A stretch of 64,000 nt of DNA, taken from Golubevia sp. BC0850. Its lineage: Eukaryota; Basidiomycota; Exobasidiomycetes; Golubeviales; Golubeviaceae. The stretch lies in the NCBI GenBank assembly GCA_012976225.1, contig JAAVVG010000005.1:930001-994000 (forward strand), written 5' to 3'. Position 1 is the first letter of the stretch, and each line of letters begins with the position of its first letter. Below are positions 34,497-46,383 of this stretch, in pieces. The translations under genes were made by a program, and so were the position numbers. Under the pieces are notes generated by a model that was not told the DNA's origin, did no database searches, and saw nothing but the letters and a program-made list of their open reading frames with translations.

Positions 34497-37437
34497 ATGT
34501 CGTCAGCTGTAGCTGTTTCTCTATCTTCTCTAAGCAGGAGTTGTACTTCTTCTTCCTCTTCTTCAACTTTATCTCGACAGTTCCTCCAATCTTCTACGAC
34601 AACGAATCAGTTCAGGCAATTCAGTAGCACAGTTCCAAGAGAGGCAGTAGTCAAGAAGAAAGCTGGTCAGTCAATCTTCCTTCCTTCTTTCTTCTCTTTT
34701 TCTAGCCCGCCCACCTCGATTGACTTTCCTCTCCTTCTATCTCCTAAACACTAAACAGCTCCCGCAAAGAAAAAGTCAACTGTTAAAAAGAAGAATGGTC
34801 CCAGTGGTCCTAGAAGTGCTGGTGGAAAGAGGAAAGGCGGAAGCGGGGTGAGTAGCAGTAGGAGTGTTGAACAGCTGTGCATTGGTAGGTGGTATTGGTA
34901 AAGTATCCCGGGGTATTGGTATGGTATTGGTATTCAGGAAAAAAAAGTTGGCATGGTATTGGTAGATTGCCGCAATCTTTGGTATGGTATCTGGTATTCT
35001 ACCAAAAGATACCACAAGCAATACAGGCCATCACTCGGCTCTTTCTCCCCCTCTCTTTGAAGTCCTAGTCACTGAACTAAAGTGTCAAAAACGGAGGTAC
35101 CAGTTTCTGGATAGAGATTATGCATTTCTGTCTGGTTTTGGGTATCTTGAGTTGTTGGAGTTTCTCCACTCAGCTTCAAATCTCCTGTTCCATTTCTATG
35201 CTCCTCTTACTATATTTCTGACTTGAGAGTCTGTTCAATACAAATCAGATCAAAAGTGAGCTTAGGATGGTCCTAGTAGGTCAAAGGTGAGGTGACAGGG
35301 ACTTAAGCAGTTCTGTTGACTCTAATTTGATTTGAAGCGTGGTGGAAACTTCTGGAAATTGACCCCTTCTCTCTTGTCTTTTGACACCTCTTCGAGACAC
35401 TTTGGGCCAGTCGAGAGTTTAGTCAAGCCAATATATTGAACTTGACTGGTTTTTAGAACGTCCTGAACCCTCTTCTTCCACTCCCCCACAACCTTTGTTA
35501 TACCTAGTATTCTACCAGAATACCGGTTGATATTGGTATGGTATTGGTATCTGAGGAGATCTTGTTTTGGTATTGGTATGGTAGGAGGGCCTGAGCTTGG
35601 TATGGTATGTGGTATACCATAACGCACAGCACTAGTCAGTGTTCAGTCAAGCACCTTGACTTGAAGCAATGTTGTCATTGGTCTGAGATTTCCATGGAAC
35701 CTTATTCTGGGAGCTCAGTAAGCTGCATCTCTGTAGGGAAGGGGGCTAACCTTTTCAATTCTTCCTAACCCTTGATCTACTTTCCTTCCAGTCTTCAACT
35801 CTCTCAATCTCTGCCTCAAGTCCTCCAGCCGATTTATCCTCTCTACCCACTTTCTCTCCAGAGAATGCAATCGATTCCAATGTCTTCAAACCTATGGCTC
35901 TTGGGAACAAGATCAAGACTGCTTTGAAAGAATGTGGTTCTCCAAATGGAGTTGGGAAAGTTGTGAGTAGTGAGAGAAAAGAAGAGAAGAAATTGTCAGA
36001 AGGGGGTTCAGAAGAAGTCTTAGGGAAAGAGAGACAGAAGAAAAGAGTAAGAAGGAATGAGAGATTCCAAAAGAGAGATAGGAAAGTCGGATCATGATGA
36101 CGGAAGTTCTAACCTACCTCTCTCCCTCTCCCTCTTTCGCTCTCAGCTCGCCTCTCAAAACCGACCCTGGTTACTCCTCCGTCCTCAAACTCTCTCAGTC
36201 TTATCTCACTTAGATTCTCTAGCATCCTCCTCCTCTCCTTCCTCAACTTCTCGATCATCTCTTCTCCCATTCATTCCAGGTGGTGGATCAGGATCTTCCT
36301 CACTCTTACTTCAATCAGTTTCCTATGCTTTAGATTCTTCATGGGCAGTAGTCTATTTACCAAGATCACGTTCATTAGTAGATGGTTCTTCATCCTACAT
36401 TTATTCAGCTCCTTTGAAATCTTATCTTCAACCAACTCGATCAAAAGAGATTTTATCTTGGATTTTATCTATCAATGGTTCGGTTTTGAAATCGATCGAT
36501 TTACCTCAAGGAATGGATTTACCAAATGGATTGACTATGACTAGTACTAGTCAGGGAACAAAGTTGAATTTGGAAACTTTGATCAAGAATGGTTTGAATG
36601 GAAGTCTTTCACCTCTTCAAAGTTTTACTCATTTAGATTTATGTTTGAGAGTTTTAGCTAATCAAACCAAGGTTCCTTATCTATTAGCTGTTGATGAATT
36701 TCAATCTTTGTTTCAAGAATCAAGATACAAAGATCCCGATTACAAAACTTTGAATCCTCAAGATTTAGCCATTCCAAGATTGATTAGAGGAGCTTTAGCA
36801 AAGGATGGTGCTTTAGAATCCAAAGATTCTAATTTACCAAGTTTGAAAATTCAGAGAGGTACAGCTTTATCTGCATTATCTTATTCAGATGATTTGTTCC
36901 CTGTTAGAAATTCTTTACTTTTGGCTATTGAAAGAGCTGGAAAAGGTGGGTTTGGAGGAGGAGGATTAGTACCAAATCAAGTCAGATTGAATCTTTATGA
37001 TAAAGACCATTCTAAATCTCAAGCTATTGCAGCTGGAATGAAAGGTGGTTTACCTGGCGTTCTGGATTTATCTAAGATTGAAAAGAAAAAGATGGAGGGA
37101 GAAAGTAGGGAGGTTGGTAAGAAAGATTTAGGAATATCTACGAGAGAAGCAAAGGAACTTTGGAGAATGAGAAGATGGGAAATGGGTTATCCTGGTTATG
37201 TTGAATTGGCAAATGGTTTGACTGAAAATGAAAGTGAGTTGTTCTTCTTGCCTTTCACATTTTTGACCTTGATTCCCATTCTGCCCTTTTGAATGGGAGA
37301 TACTGAGCCTCTCTCTCTCTCTCTCTCTTCCTTCTTTCTATTCAGCTGGATCTGATGAACAATTCTTGTCCAAATTCATCGAGACTGGTGGGAATATGAG
37401 AGAATTTCATTCGGCTCTTGGAAGGTCTGTGATGTGA
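34497..37437 (+). CDS. RSM23: Mitochondrial small-subunit protein mS29 (DAP3/Rsm23)
   Basis: Five exons: 34497-34665, 34759-34847, 35792-35962, 36147-37233, 37346-37437; 535 residues. mS29 is a P-loop GTPase-like protein of the mitochondrial 28S/37S head. It has a Ser/Arg presequence (RQFLQSSTTTNQFRQFSS) and then a Lys-rich segment (PAKKKSTVKKKNGP). The DAP3 core follows: RPWLLLRPQTLSVLSHLDS, VVYLPRSRSLV, LPYLLAVDEFQSLFQES (Walker B-like VDEFQ, in the text as LLAVDEFQ), and RRWEMGYPGY. The expected Walker A is replaced by IPGGGSGSSSLLL, lacking the GK[ST] lysine, so nucleotide binding may be altered. Intron 2 is 944 bp, by far the longest in the gene, because it hosts a repeat element. Confidence 0.88.
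34874..35630 (+). mobile_element. Non-autonomous MITE-like element in mS29 intron 2
   Basis: The ~757-bp unit begins GCTGTGCATT (34874) and ends with the inverted counterpart AACGCACAGC (35621-35630). That is a 10-bp terminal inverted repeat with one mismatch. Just inside each end lies a ~100-130 bp array built on GGTATTGGTATGG. The arrays share an inner TATTCTACCA edge (about 34993 and 35509). The middle (35030-35500) has no coding capacity. This is the look of a MITE or other transposase-less DNA element with subterminal repeats. I could not find a clean target-site duplication, so the exact ends and family are unknown. It lies wholly inside the intron and leaves both splice sites intact. 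Confidence 0.6.
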
Positions 37438-37787
37438 TTCTTTCAGGTGCATTGTAAGATGTTACTCATTTTATTATCTGTACTCTCAAAAATCCAATAG
37501 CAAGTGGAACACTAGATCATTGAATTCAAGATTCTTGCTTTGTTCAGTTAGACGTGAATCTTGAAAGCAAAAATCTCGCAAGAAGGCTCGCGAGAGACCT
37601 TCGCTTCTGTGTGTTTGTGTACTCAAATAAAAGTCTTTGTTCTATTCTATCCAATCTAAGAGATTCTGAAAAGAGTTTCACTTCAGAAAAGGGGTGAACA
37701 CCGAACTTGACACCGAGGTTTTTCGATCTCCAGAGCGCAGCGCTTGTTGATTCTTCTTCTCCACAAGACCATCAACCAAAAAGAAAG
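37438..37787. other. Spacer mS29 / SDR1
   Basis: No gene; a 3' UTR and the promoter of the first dehydrogenase. Confidence 0.4.
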
Positions 37788-39360
37788 ATGCCTCGATTCA
37801 ACGTTGAACAGATCCCAAGTCTCGAAGGAAAAGTTGCTATCGTTACTGGTGGAAACACTGTAAGTCTCCACAGTCTATCAAAAGAGAAAGGAGGATGGAA
37901 AGAGAATACGAGAGGATTTCACCCAAAAATGAGTATACTGATCGAATATCGATTGACTGATAAGCCATAAGTCTCCTCCCTTCTACCTTCCTCTCTCTAG
38001 GGCATCGGCCTAGAAACTGTGAAACAGTTGGCTGGTAAAGGTGCTAAAGTTTACATGGCGTCAGTATGCTGATGAACATGCTAGAGTAATGGATTCTCGG
38101 AAGGTTTCTCGACTTTCTCGACCATTCTCTTCTGATCCTCTCTATTTCCCCTTTGCTCTTCTCTTTGAACTTTGGTATCAATCAAATAGATCTCGTACCC
38201 AATCAAAAGCAGAATCGGCCATCGAAAACCTTAAGAAAGAGAACTCATCCTTCGACGTTCAATTCCAACAGTTAGATTTGGACGATCTCTCTTCAGTTAG
38301 AAAAGCTGTTGAAGATATTAAAGCGACAGAAGATAAGATTGATATTTTGGTTTGTAATGCTGGAATTATGGCCACTCCTTATAAGAAGAATCAGGTTAGT
38401 GAAAACTCCTTTCTATCAGTCTCCTCATTCTCCAAACTCGAAACTCTTTCTGAAACTTTCGAAAGACCCTTGAAACTGATTTCTCTGTCCCTGCTTTTGG
38501 AATTCGGATGATGGATTTAGGACGGAATCGAAAATCAATTTCAATCAAACCATCTAGGACATTTCTTATTCGTCACTGAATTGAAGGGACTCTTGGAGAA
38601 TGGTGGAAAGGCTAGTGGACATCCTTCTAGGGTTGTTAATCTTTCTTCAATCGGAGTAAGTAGTCAATTCACAAGGAGATCAAATTCCATCAAGATCAAG
38701 CTCAAGGCGCTGGGGACATTTCCTGAACTCCTCCCCTCCTTCTCTCTCGACTCTGGTCTTCCCGTTTCTCAGCATCGTTTTGGAGGCTTCACGTCCTTAG
38801 ACTTTTCTTCCAAAGAGAAGATCAATCGTAAATTCGGTCCAATCCCATTCTTGGACACTTATATTCGTTATGGTCAAGCCAAATCTTCAAACATTCTCTT
38901 CGCTAGAGAAATCAACAAGAGATGGGATCCAACTTTGGTTAGGGCTTTAGCTGTTCATCCTGGAGTTATCAGTACTGATTTATATAAGCATTCAGTCATT
39001 TCTCCTTTCACTAAGTATTTGATGATTGGAACTAAGGATGGTGCTTTAGCTAGTTTGAAAGCTGCTACTGATCCGAGCATTGAGAAAGAAGGTAGCTGGT
39101 GAGTTTCTGAAGAAAACAGACTCTTCGGAGATCTTTTGGAAAGTTCTGTCTTTGAATCGAAGGTCAATTGATATTTTTGATCCAACCCCAGGGAAGATGA
39201 AGGAGACTTACCCATTCTTCTTTACCCCTCCCACCTCTTTCATAGGGATCAATTCCGTGGAACTTATGGTGAAAACATGGGTCAAGCTGCTTTTACTAAA
39301 TCTCCAAAACTTCAAGAAGACCTTTGGAATTTGTCTGAAGCTTTAACTCGTCAGGCTTAA
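37788..39360 (+). CDS. Short-chain dehydrogenase/reductase, copy 1
   Basis: Six exons: 37788-37859, 38001-38059, 38190-38394, 38521-38655, 38773-39098, 39246-39360; 303 residues, standard for a classical SDR. The NAD(P)-binding motif TGGNTGIG (20-27) is split by intron 1. LDLDDL and LVCNAGIMA (NAG) follow, then NHLGHFL, RVVNLSSIG and the active-site Tyr-Lys YGQAKSSN. After this comes the PGVISTDL loop. The set matches the retinol-dehydrogenase/WWOX-like SDRs that fungi use for many lipids, ketones and xenobiotics; substrate unknown. Exon boundaries match copy 2 one for one, so the two arose by tandem duplication. There is no signal peptide. Confidence 0.9.
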
Positions 39361-39724
39361 ATCGAACAGTTTCAAGATCTCTTCCTTCTCTCTGAATCAC
39401 TAGTCCTTCTGATAATCATCTACCAGTCCCTTAACGTTGCTTCTAATAATATATCTCTACTCACCTAATATAAATTATCTGCGACTCGACTTGCTAAATT
39501 TTGGGTGGAAGCGTGAAAGTTCAGCGAAGAACTGAAAGGACCATGGGTGAAACGCGGCCGTGGCGAATCACTCTGAGCTGTGCACTCGGGAACTAGATTT
39601 TTTTGTTTTGAAGAGAGTCTGGATTAATTGCCTTGTTTGACGTTGACGGTTGAGGTGGCACGTGGCGCAGCCAGCAGTCAGCACCCTGCCTCAGTTCACT
39701 TGTGCTTCTTCCTTCCACTCGAAA
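39361..39724. other. Spacer between SDR copies
   Basis: 364 bp with no gene; includes the promoter of copy 2. Confidence 0.4.
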
Positions 39725-41198
39725 ATGTCCAACACTCGGTTCTCGACTGATGAGATCCCAGATCTACAAGGTAAAGTTGTGATTGTCACCGGTGGAAACG
39801 TTGTAAGTAAGGCAAGCAGAAGACGGCTATGTGACTCAAACGAGAGAACGACGAAAGCGAATCCAGCTGAAAGGCCACCTCTACCTCCACCGATTCTTCC
39901 TTCCAATCAGGGTATCGGCTTAGAGACTGTCAAGCAGCTCGCTCTCAAACATGCGAAGGTATACCTCTGGTGAGTGAAGAGATTAGAGAAGATGAGCAAA
40001 TGTCAGCTCATAGCCTCATACTTTCGCGTTGATTTTGGTCCTATCCTAACACTCCTGTCTCCTTTGACTCCCTCATCTTGAAACCTAAATCAGCTCTCGT
40101 ACTCAATCGAAAGCAGAAACCGCCATTGAAGCTCTCCAGAAAGAGAATGCTGGCTTGGACATCAAATTTCAAAAACTAGACCTTGATGATTTGCAGGGCG
40201 TCAAGGAAGCTGTTGAAGAGATCAAGTCTAAAGAAGACAAGATCAACATCTTGATCTGTAATGCTGGCGTGATGGGCTGTCCTTATTCGACCACTAAAGT
40301 GAGAAGGTGATGAAGGATTGGTGTATCTCTACTGGTGCGATTACTGACTCCTTCTCTCCCTTCATTGCACTTGCACTTTTGTTAGGATGGATACGAAGTT
40401 CAGTTCCAGTCCAACCATTTGGGACATTTCTTGTTCGTGACAGGACTGAAGACACTACTCGAAAACGGAGGTAAGGGCGGTTCACCGTCTCGTGTTGTCA
40501 ACCTTTCTTCGGCTGGAGTGAGTGACCAAAGACTACTTTCAATTCTCCGATTGGAACTGAGTGGTGCGATATTGGCCAGAGACTTCAGCTGGATTTCCTT
40601 TCTCACTCGCTTCCACTTCATCTCTCTCTCAGCATCGCTTTGGAGGCTGCTTTGGCTTTACCTGGCTTGACTTCACCTCCAAGGCTTCTGTCAATCGTAC
40701 TTTCGGTCCAATTCCAGTCGTGGACTCTTACTTCCGTTACGGTCAAGCTAAGACTTGCAACATTCTCTTCGCTCGTGAGATCAACGAGCGATGGGATCCA
40801 ACTCTGGTTCGAGCTTTGTCCCTTCATCCGGGAGTGGTCAGTTCAAATCTGTATAGGCACTCAATTCTCTCTCCTGTTACGAAATACATCATGATCGGAA
40901 CTAAGGATGGAGCGTTGAGCACGTTGAAGTGCGCTACAGACCCAAAGATCGAGAAGGAAGAGAGTTGGTGAGTTCTCTTCCTCTCTGTCTGACCTACCAG
41001 TCTCCATTCATATCGCAAGCTGACAAGATTATTTTTCACTTACTCTCTTTGAATCTCGACTGCTATCAATCAAGGGATCAATTCAGAGGAACTTACGGTC
41101 TCAATCAAAGCCAATCTGCCTTCACCCAATCTTCAAAGCTTCAAGAAGACCTATGGAATCTTTCTGAGGCCTTCACTCGTGAATTTCAGACTAGTTGA
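39725..41198 (+). CDS. Short-chain dehydrogenase/reductase, copy 2
   Basis: Six exons: 39725-39802, 39911-39969, 40094-40298, 40386-40517, 40633-40967, 41075-41198; 310 residues. The same fold as copy 1: TGGNVGIGLE (22-31), LICNAGVMGCP, NHLGHFLFV, RVVNLSSAG, and the catalytic YGQAKTCN. Differences include Thr-to-Val in the glycine loop, a longer start, and three extra residues after HRFGG (CFGFTWLD against FTSLD). All five introns sit at the same codons and phases as in copy 1, but none keeps similar sequence or length, so the duplication is old. A related but distinct substrate is likely. Which product it makes cannot be read from the sequence. Confidence 0.9.
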
Positions 41199-41265
41199 GG
41201 ATTTGGATAGATTCGATCGTGTCACTGGGTCTCTCGGAAGAATATCAGAAACTTTTGTTTCCCCC

Positions 41266-44200
41266 TCACTCCGAACTTGTGTCTACTACAATTTCCATCT
41301 CAAGCCTGCCCGTTCCGTCTGCCGTTTTCAACAATCCTATTTCTCTACAGATCGAGTCTCCGTCCTGCTCTTCTAAAGCCAACTTTCTTTGATCTCCCAG
41401 AGGTAGACTGAACGACCACTTCCACTCTCCAGCGTAGCCAGTTCTTCTAGGTTCTATCTTGATTCGAACGATCTCTGGTTCTTCGGAATCTGTCAGATAA
41501 GAGATGTCGATCTCATTGAACGTCCCTTTGATGGTGGCGTCGTTGGTCTTTCCATCACATTCCACCAGAGTGAAAACATCCGATTGGCACTCTGAGGTTG
41601 AAGATGGAGCTGATCTGGGTAGAGGGAACAGTTGGAACTCTCGTTCAGACCGTGCTCGAGTCGAAAAGATTGTCTGACCGACCGGACCTGACACGCACAA
41701 GAGGCCTCCGGATCTCATAAGAGCAGGGCATCTCTCGAGAGGCGCATCTGCGATAGGAGAAGAAGGATCAGAGACCGGCGACATCATGAAAGCAAAAAAG
41801 ATGAGAAACTCACCCAAAGTTACCTCTCTACCCGTCTCGCCTTTGCTTTCAGCTTCGCCAGCCAGATGCCACACTCCGGTATCGATTTCGCAGAAAGAAG
41901 CTGGAGTCTTCTCGAGGTCAGAATCGATGACTAGAGGCAGATTGAAAGTAACAGATTTAGCTCCAAAATCCAAAGCTGGTGCGACCAACAGATGAGTGCC
42001 AACGTAAAATTGTTCGTCTTGAGTCAAAGTCGTAAAGTCTGAGCTGTGGAACCAGAGCAGAGGCTTCAGAACTGGCCATCCGTTTCGGTGATAATGAGTG
42101 ACGTAGAAAGAATAAAGCATAGGTGCTAGTCGATAATGGAGATCTACTGCAGCTCTCAGAGTGTCCGTTACACCAGGGAGATGATCGTACATCCAGAGTG
42201 TTGTTGAAATCTGTTTCCAGGAATGGACAGTGAATCTGGTATGGAAAGCTGCTTGTTGACACCATCTTATCAGCAGCTCTGCAGATGGGCTATGAGCGCC
42301 AGCGAACCCTAAAGAAAAGATAACAAAGAACAAGCAAAGAGTAAGGACAAGTCTGCATCAAAAATTTGGAAGTGAAAGCTCAAGCTACTCACCTCCTATG
42401 TCATGGCCATATAAGCCACAGCCGAAGCTCAATCCCACGCTCAAAGTCATCTTGGTACTCCATTTCAGAGCTTTCCAAGTGGTTGAGTTGTCTCCAGACC
42501 ATGTGGCTAGGGCAAAACTTTGCATTCCAGGGACAGCTGATCGAGTAACAACGACAGGTCTGTCGTTTGGCCTCTCAGTCTGCCAAAATCAATCAAAGAT
42601 GCAAAGTCAGTATGAGAGACAGCTTGGAGAGGTTTCAGATAGACTTTCGATTTTGTCACTTACCAACAGGCACTCGAAAGTAGCTTTCGCCATTCCCATA
42701 GTCTGAGAGGCCCTTCCCACCGCTCCGACCGAGACTTTCCCTCCACCCCAGCCTAATCGAGAGGAAACTTCAGAATTAAGCCTCGAGTCATCTTCAGTAA
42801 AGGTTTTCGAGGTTAAAGTTGTTTGGAGCTCAGAAGATAGCGACCAGAAGTCTCGCTCTCCTTCAAAAGTCTCTTCATCGTCGATCAGAGTCGAGAACTC
42901 GTTGTTGTCGATCCAGAATCCAGTTGTTCCGTGTTTCAGAACTCCTTCTCGCATGAAGCGTTGCCACTCCAGATAGCCAGGAGATGAGAAATCAAGGTAA
43001 GATCCTTTTGCCGTTTCTCCCATGTTGACGCTCCAGTGTAGAGTTCTCGATTGGCCCTGCTCGCCGCAGCGATCTGGTTCTTGAGGAGTGGAAGATGAAC
43101 TGGAAGTAGGTAGACAATCGGGAGCAGCTCCGACAAAGGCTCTAGCTCTTGCAGCTTGCTCGTACCAGGGATGACTCTCCAGAAGCCACGGCTTGACGTT
43201 GATGATGACGACTGACTCGAGTTCTTTCTCTACGGTTCTGCCGAACTCAGAAGGATCTGGATACTTCTCCTTATCCGTCCAAGTAAAGTAGTTTCGTTCC
43301 CCAGTCTTTGGATCTTGACAATATCCCGAGGAAAGATGCATTCCATCAATAGGAAACTTGTGCTCTTTCGCTTCTCGCACCTGTGACGAGAGAGACGGTG
43401 AAAGGGCATGGGTGAGAGGCACGCCTCCAAAAAGAGCGGTTAAGAACACTAACATAATCGATGACTGCACTTTGAGCGTCTTTTCTTTCCGAAAGAGTCA
43501 GACTCGAGGCTAGATACCCAAACTGATTGAGGTTCGGTAGGACTGGACTCGCCTGCCACTGATCTTTCAAGTTACCGACGACACCCGGCAAGTGTGGAGT
43601 GACCAGACGAGAGAATTGAGAGATGATTGAAGGCAAAGAGTTCTCTTTTGCATCTCCGATGATCACGTAATAGTCGAGAGGGCCATGCTCAGTACTGAAA
43701 GAGCGAAAGTTTCCTGTTCAGAAGCGTAGAAAAGAAAACGTCAGTAGAGTGAAGAAGAGAGTAAAGCCATCTTGATCTCCCTTACCAGTGCTAAAGTCAT
43801 GTTCTGCACCGAAATCAAAGATGCTGGGGTTCAGAGTGTTGTAGTAGATTCCATGCCAGAAATTGGAAGCTTTGTTGAAGGTGAGATAGAACGGAGTAAG
43901 CTTGTAAAGAGGATCAGTCTCCTCAGGATCACATCCGAGACTGTCTCTTCCATCGATCAAGTACCGTTTTCCTCCCTTCGACATTGTTCCTTTTGTCTCT
44001 CCGAGCCCGTACAGAAACTCATTTTGCTGAGGATGGGCGGGATGATTCTGATTTGCTGAAGGTGCATGTTCGGACAGAGGCATGTACTGCTCCCGATCGA
44101 CCTGATTCGGGAGAAAGGCAAGGGGAAAAGATGTGGTCAACCAGAGATGGGCAGAGACGCGAGAGGGATAGAACGAAGGAGAGATGGAGAGAAAGAGAAG

Positions 44201-44765
44201 ATACTTCGAATTCTCGAGGTCTTGGAGCTCCCCTTCTCTCATCTTTCAATTCTGATCTACTCACGAGATGATAGACCTTTCTAGATACGGCGTCGAAAGT
44301 ATAAGCATGCTTGAAGTCTCGAAGAAAAGCTACCTCTTGATTCGAGTGGTACCAAGACAGCGTGATTGCATGAGAATAATCGACTTGGATTCTGAGTTCA
44401 GAGTTGGTGCTCCAAATTTCAAGAGACTTTGATGGGGAGTTCAGCTGAAAACAGAGAAGGGAATGTGTAAGACGGAGGCTTGCTTTCGTTTCAGTCCGAA
44501 GAACCACACTCACCTTCGTTTCCCAGACCTGGCGAGGTTTCTCCCAAACTATTCCATCTCTACCAGCTTTGGGTAGATCTCTATGGTTCCTCAATTTGAC
44601 TCCGCTTCTGCCATCTTGGGGAAGGGTGTGCAGAACTCGGACTAAAGTCGAGGAGATTGGGTGAATGTGAAGTTTATGACCGTTGTTGTTCTTGAGCGTT
44701 ACGAGAGGCCCCTCTCTTTCATCTTGATCCAGCTCCCAATTGACAGGATTTATCAAGCGGGGCAT
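41266..44765 (-). CDS. GH31-family alpha-glucosidase (glycosyl hydrolase)
   Basis: Eight exons: 44514-44765, 44265-44444, 43786-44101, 43454-43713, 42664-43380, 42393-42579, 41814-42308, 41266-41747; 962 residues. GH31 enzymes cut alpha-glucosidic or alpha-xylosidic bonds with retention. Visible are LYGLGETKGT, the beta-barrel block PIDGMHLSSGY, the nucleophile Asp in GFWIDNNEF, the acid/base region SFALATWSGDN with an Arg-Ser (TRSA) before it, and HDIGGFAGAHSPSAELLIRW. There is no signal peptide, so it is probably intracellular (or released another way). The start at 44765 (MPRLINPVNW) is taken; an in-frame ATG at 44825 would add 20 residues. The stop at 41266 lies 67 bp from the end of the SDR copy on the other strand. 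The active-site spelling (WIDNNE rather than WNDMNE) sets it apart from lysosomal-type enzymes. Confidence 0.88.
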
Positions 44766-44973
44766 CGTGTTGGAGGTGGGCCAGAGAGAGGGAAGTGAGG
44801 GAAACAAACCTACTTTCTTTGCCATGTGCACGTTCTCTGAAATCGAACCAAATTTGCCACTCAAGTCAAGTTTTGGGAACTATTCAAGTACGAAGGTAGA
44901 TAGAATAATATAGTATATAGGAATAATCGGAAAGACAAATGACAGACGATGGAGATGATTTCAGACTTCGAGT

Positions 44974-45997
44974 TTATTGAACAGTGAAGTCATGCTTTGG
45001 CCCCTCCTTCAAAGCTTGTTGATAGCTGTCCATTTTAGAGATCTTGCTACACCAGTCCTGGATCAGGGGAAAGTCAGATTTGATTTGAGGTACGGCCCAG
45101 AAGGTGTACTCTGCCGAAAACAAATTCATTGCGTCTATGGGGAGAGAGACAAGTGGAACAAGATCAGAGAAGGTTCAACAACTCAGCTCTTTGTGGAAAT
45201 GCTAAATGGAATACTCTCATCATCAATTGGATAGAATTAGAGAGAGGGAAAGGGAGGGGGACTTGGACAATCGGATCAAACTGAAACTCGTTCACTTACC
45301 AGCCGCAGTGAATTTGCCCTCACAGAGCCAACCATCACTTCCTCTTTCGCTCAAAGCATCTTCAATCATTTGCATGTCTTTCTTGACGTTGTTGATCATC
45401 ATCGACTCTTGATGTTTGATGGTTTCTTCGTCTTCTTTTCCTCTGCCGAACCAGCGAGAGTAGATGATAGCCAAGACATGCAACATCAAGGTCTCCGAGA
45501 AAGCCATCCAACCTCTGTTGTGGTCGAATCAGAAAGGGAGGAGAACGGATCACCAGGAAAGGAGAGTGCGTGACAATCAGCGAAGAGAAAGAGACAGAGA
45601 GTGAGGGGAGCGACTGCTTCTAAACGTCCACATTCAAGAACAACCTTCTTCATTAGATCCAGGTAAGTTGTAATAGTCAGTCTACTCACTTGACGTTGGC
45701 TCGACCCCTCCAATTCTCAACTCCAGGGATCAAGCCTTTGCCCTTCCCGTACCTCTCAACCAGATACTCGACGCAAGCCTCACTTTCGAAGACTCTGACA
45801 TCTCCATCATCGTCGATAATGTAAGGGCTCTTCCCAAGCTTGTAGCCACTTTGTTCCGTCATCTCGCCTTGAGCCTTCTTGCCACCGATTCTTTCGTAGT
45901 TCTGATGCTTGAATTGCGACGAATCCAGTCCGAGTTGGTAAGCTACCAACGAAACTCTGAAGGAGCGAGAGTTTTCCAAGGCGAATAGAGTAATCAT
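44974..45997 (-). CDS. Glutathione S-transferase
   Basis: Three exons: 45690-45997, 45300-45514, 44974-45134, 227 residues. GSTs join glutathione to electrophiles or reduce peroxides. The N-terminal thioredoxin-like half has ENSRSFRVSLVAYQLGLD, then SPYIIDDDGDVRVFESEAC (the ESxA glutathione-binding turn, with a proline cis-like at SP) and YLVERYGKG. The all-helical half has LHVLAIIYSRWFGR and ends FPLIQDWCSKI. The catalytic residue cannot be set with certainty: the usual position has Ser-Arg-Ser (NSRS), which would fit a theta/phi- or Ure2-like class. No signal peptide. Its stop lies about 210 bp upstream of the GH31 start on the same strand; no functional tie is implied. Confidence 0.85.
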
Positions 45998-46383
45998 CTT
46001 AGGTTGACGAAATTGTGTTGAACGGTTGAGAAAGTAGAAGAGTCAAGAGGAAGAGTTCGAGAATAAGGAGCGAAGGGAGTGGAGGGGTTTCGTTCGCGGC
46101 ATTTGGTTTGAGAAGTTGGGGTAAATGAACGGGTCTATCCGGCTGAGACTGACTGAGGAAACCGAAAAACAAGTCTGAAACCAGCAGAGAGGAACGGGAA
46201 AAGCAAGATTTCGAGAAGGGAGGATTGTTCGAGCTCCGGAGAAGAAGTAACAAGTAGTGGTAGGAGTCGCGAGTCGCAGGGTTGTGATAGATCTATGAAA
46301 ATGCAGGTCATGGTACACGATGATTAAGGAGTATTATTTTGAACTATTTGAACTCCAGAAGCAGGAGATGAAAGACGATCTCG
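45998..46383. other. Spacer GST / USB1
   Basis: 386 bp between two genes in the same orientation; no gene seen. It carries the GST promoter. Confidence 0.4.
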
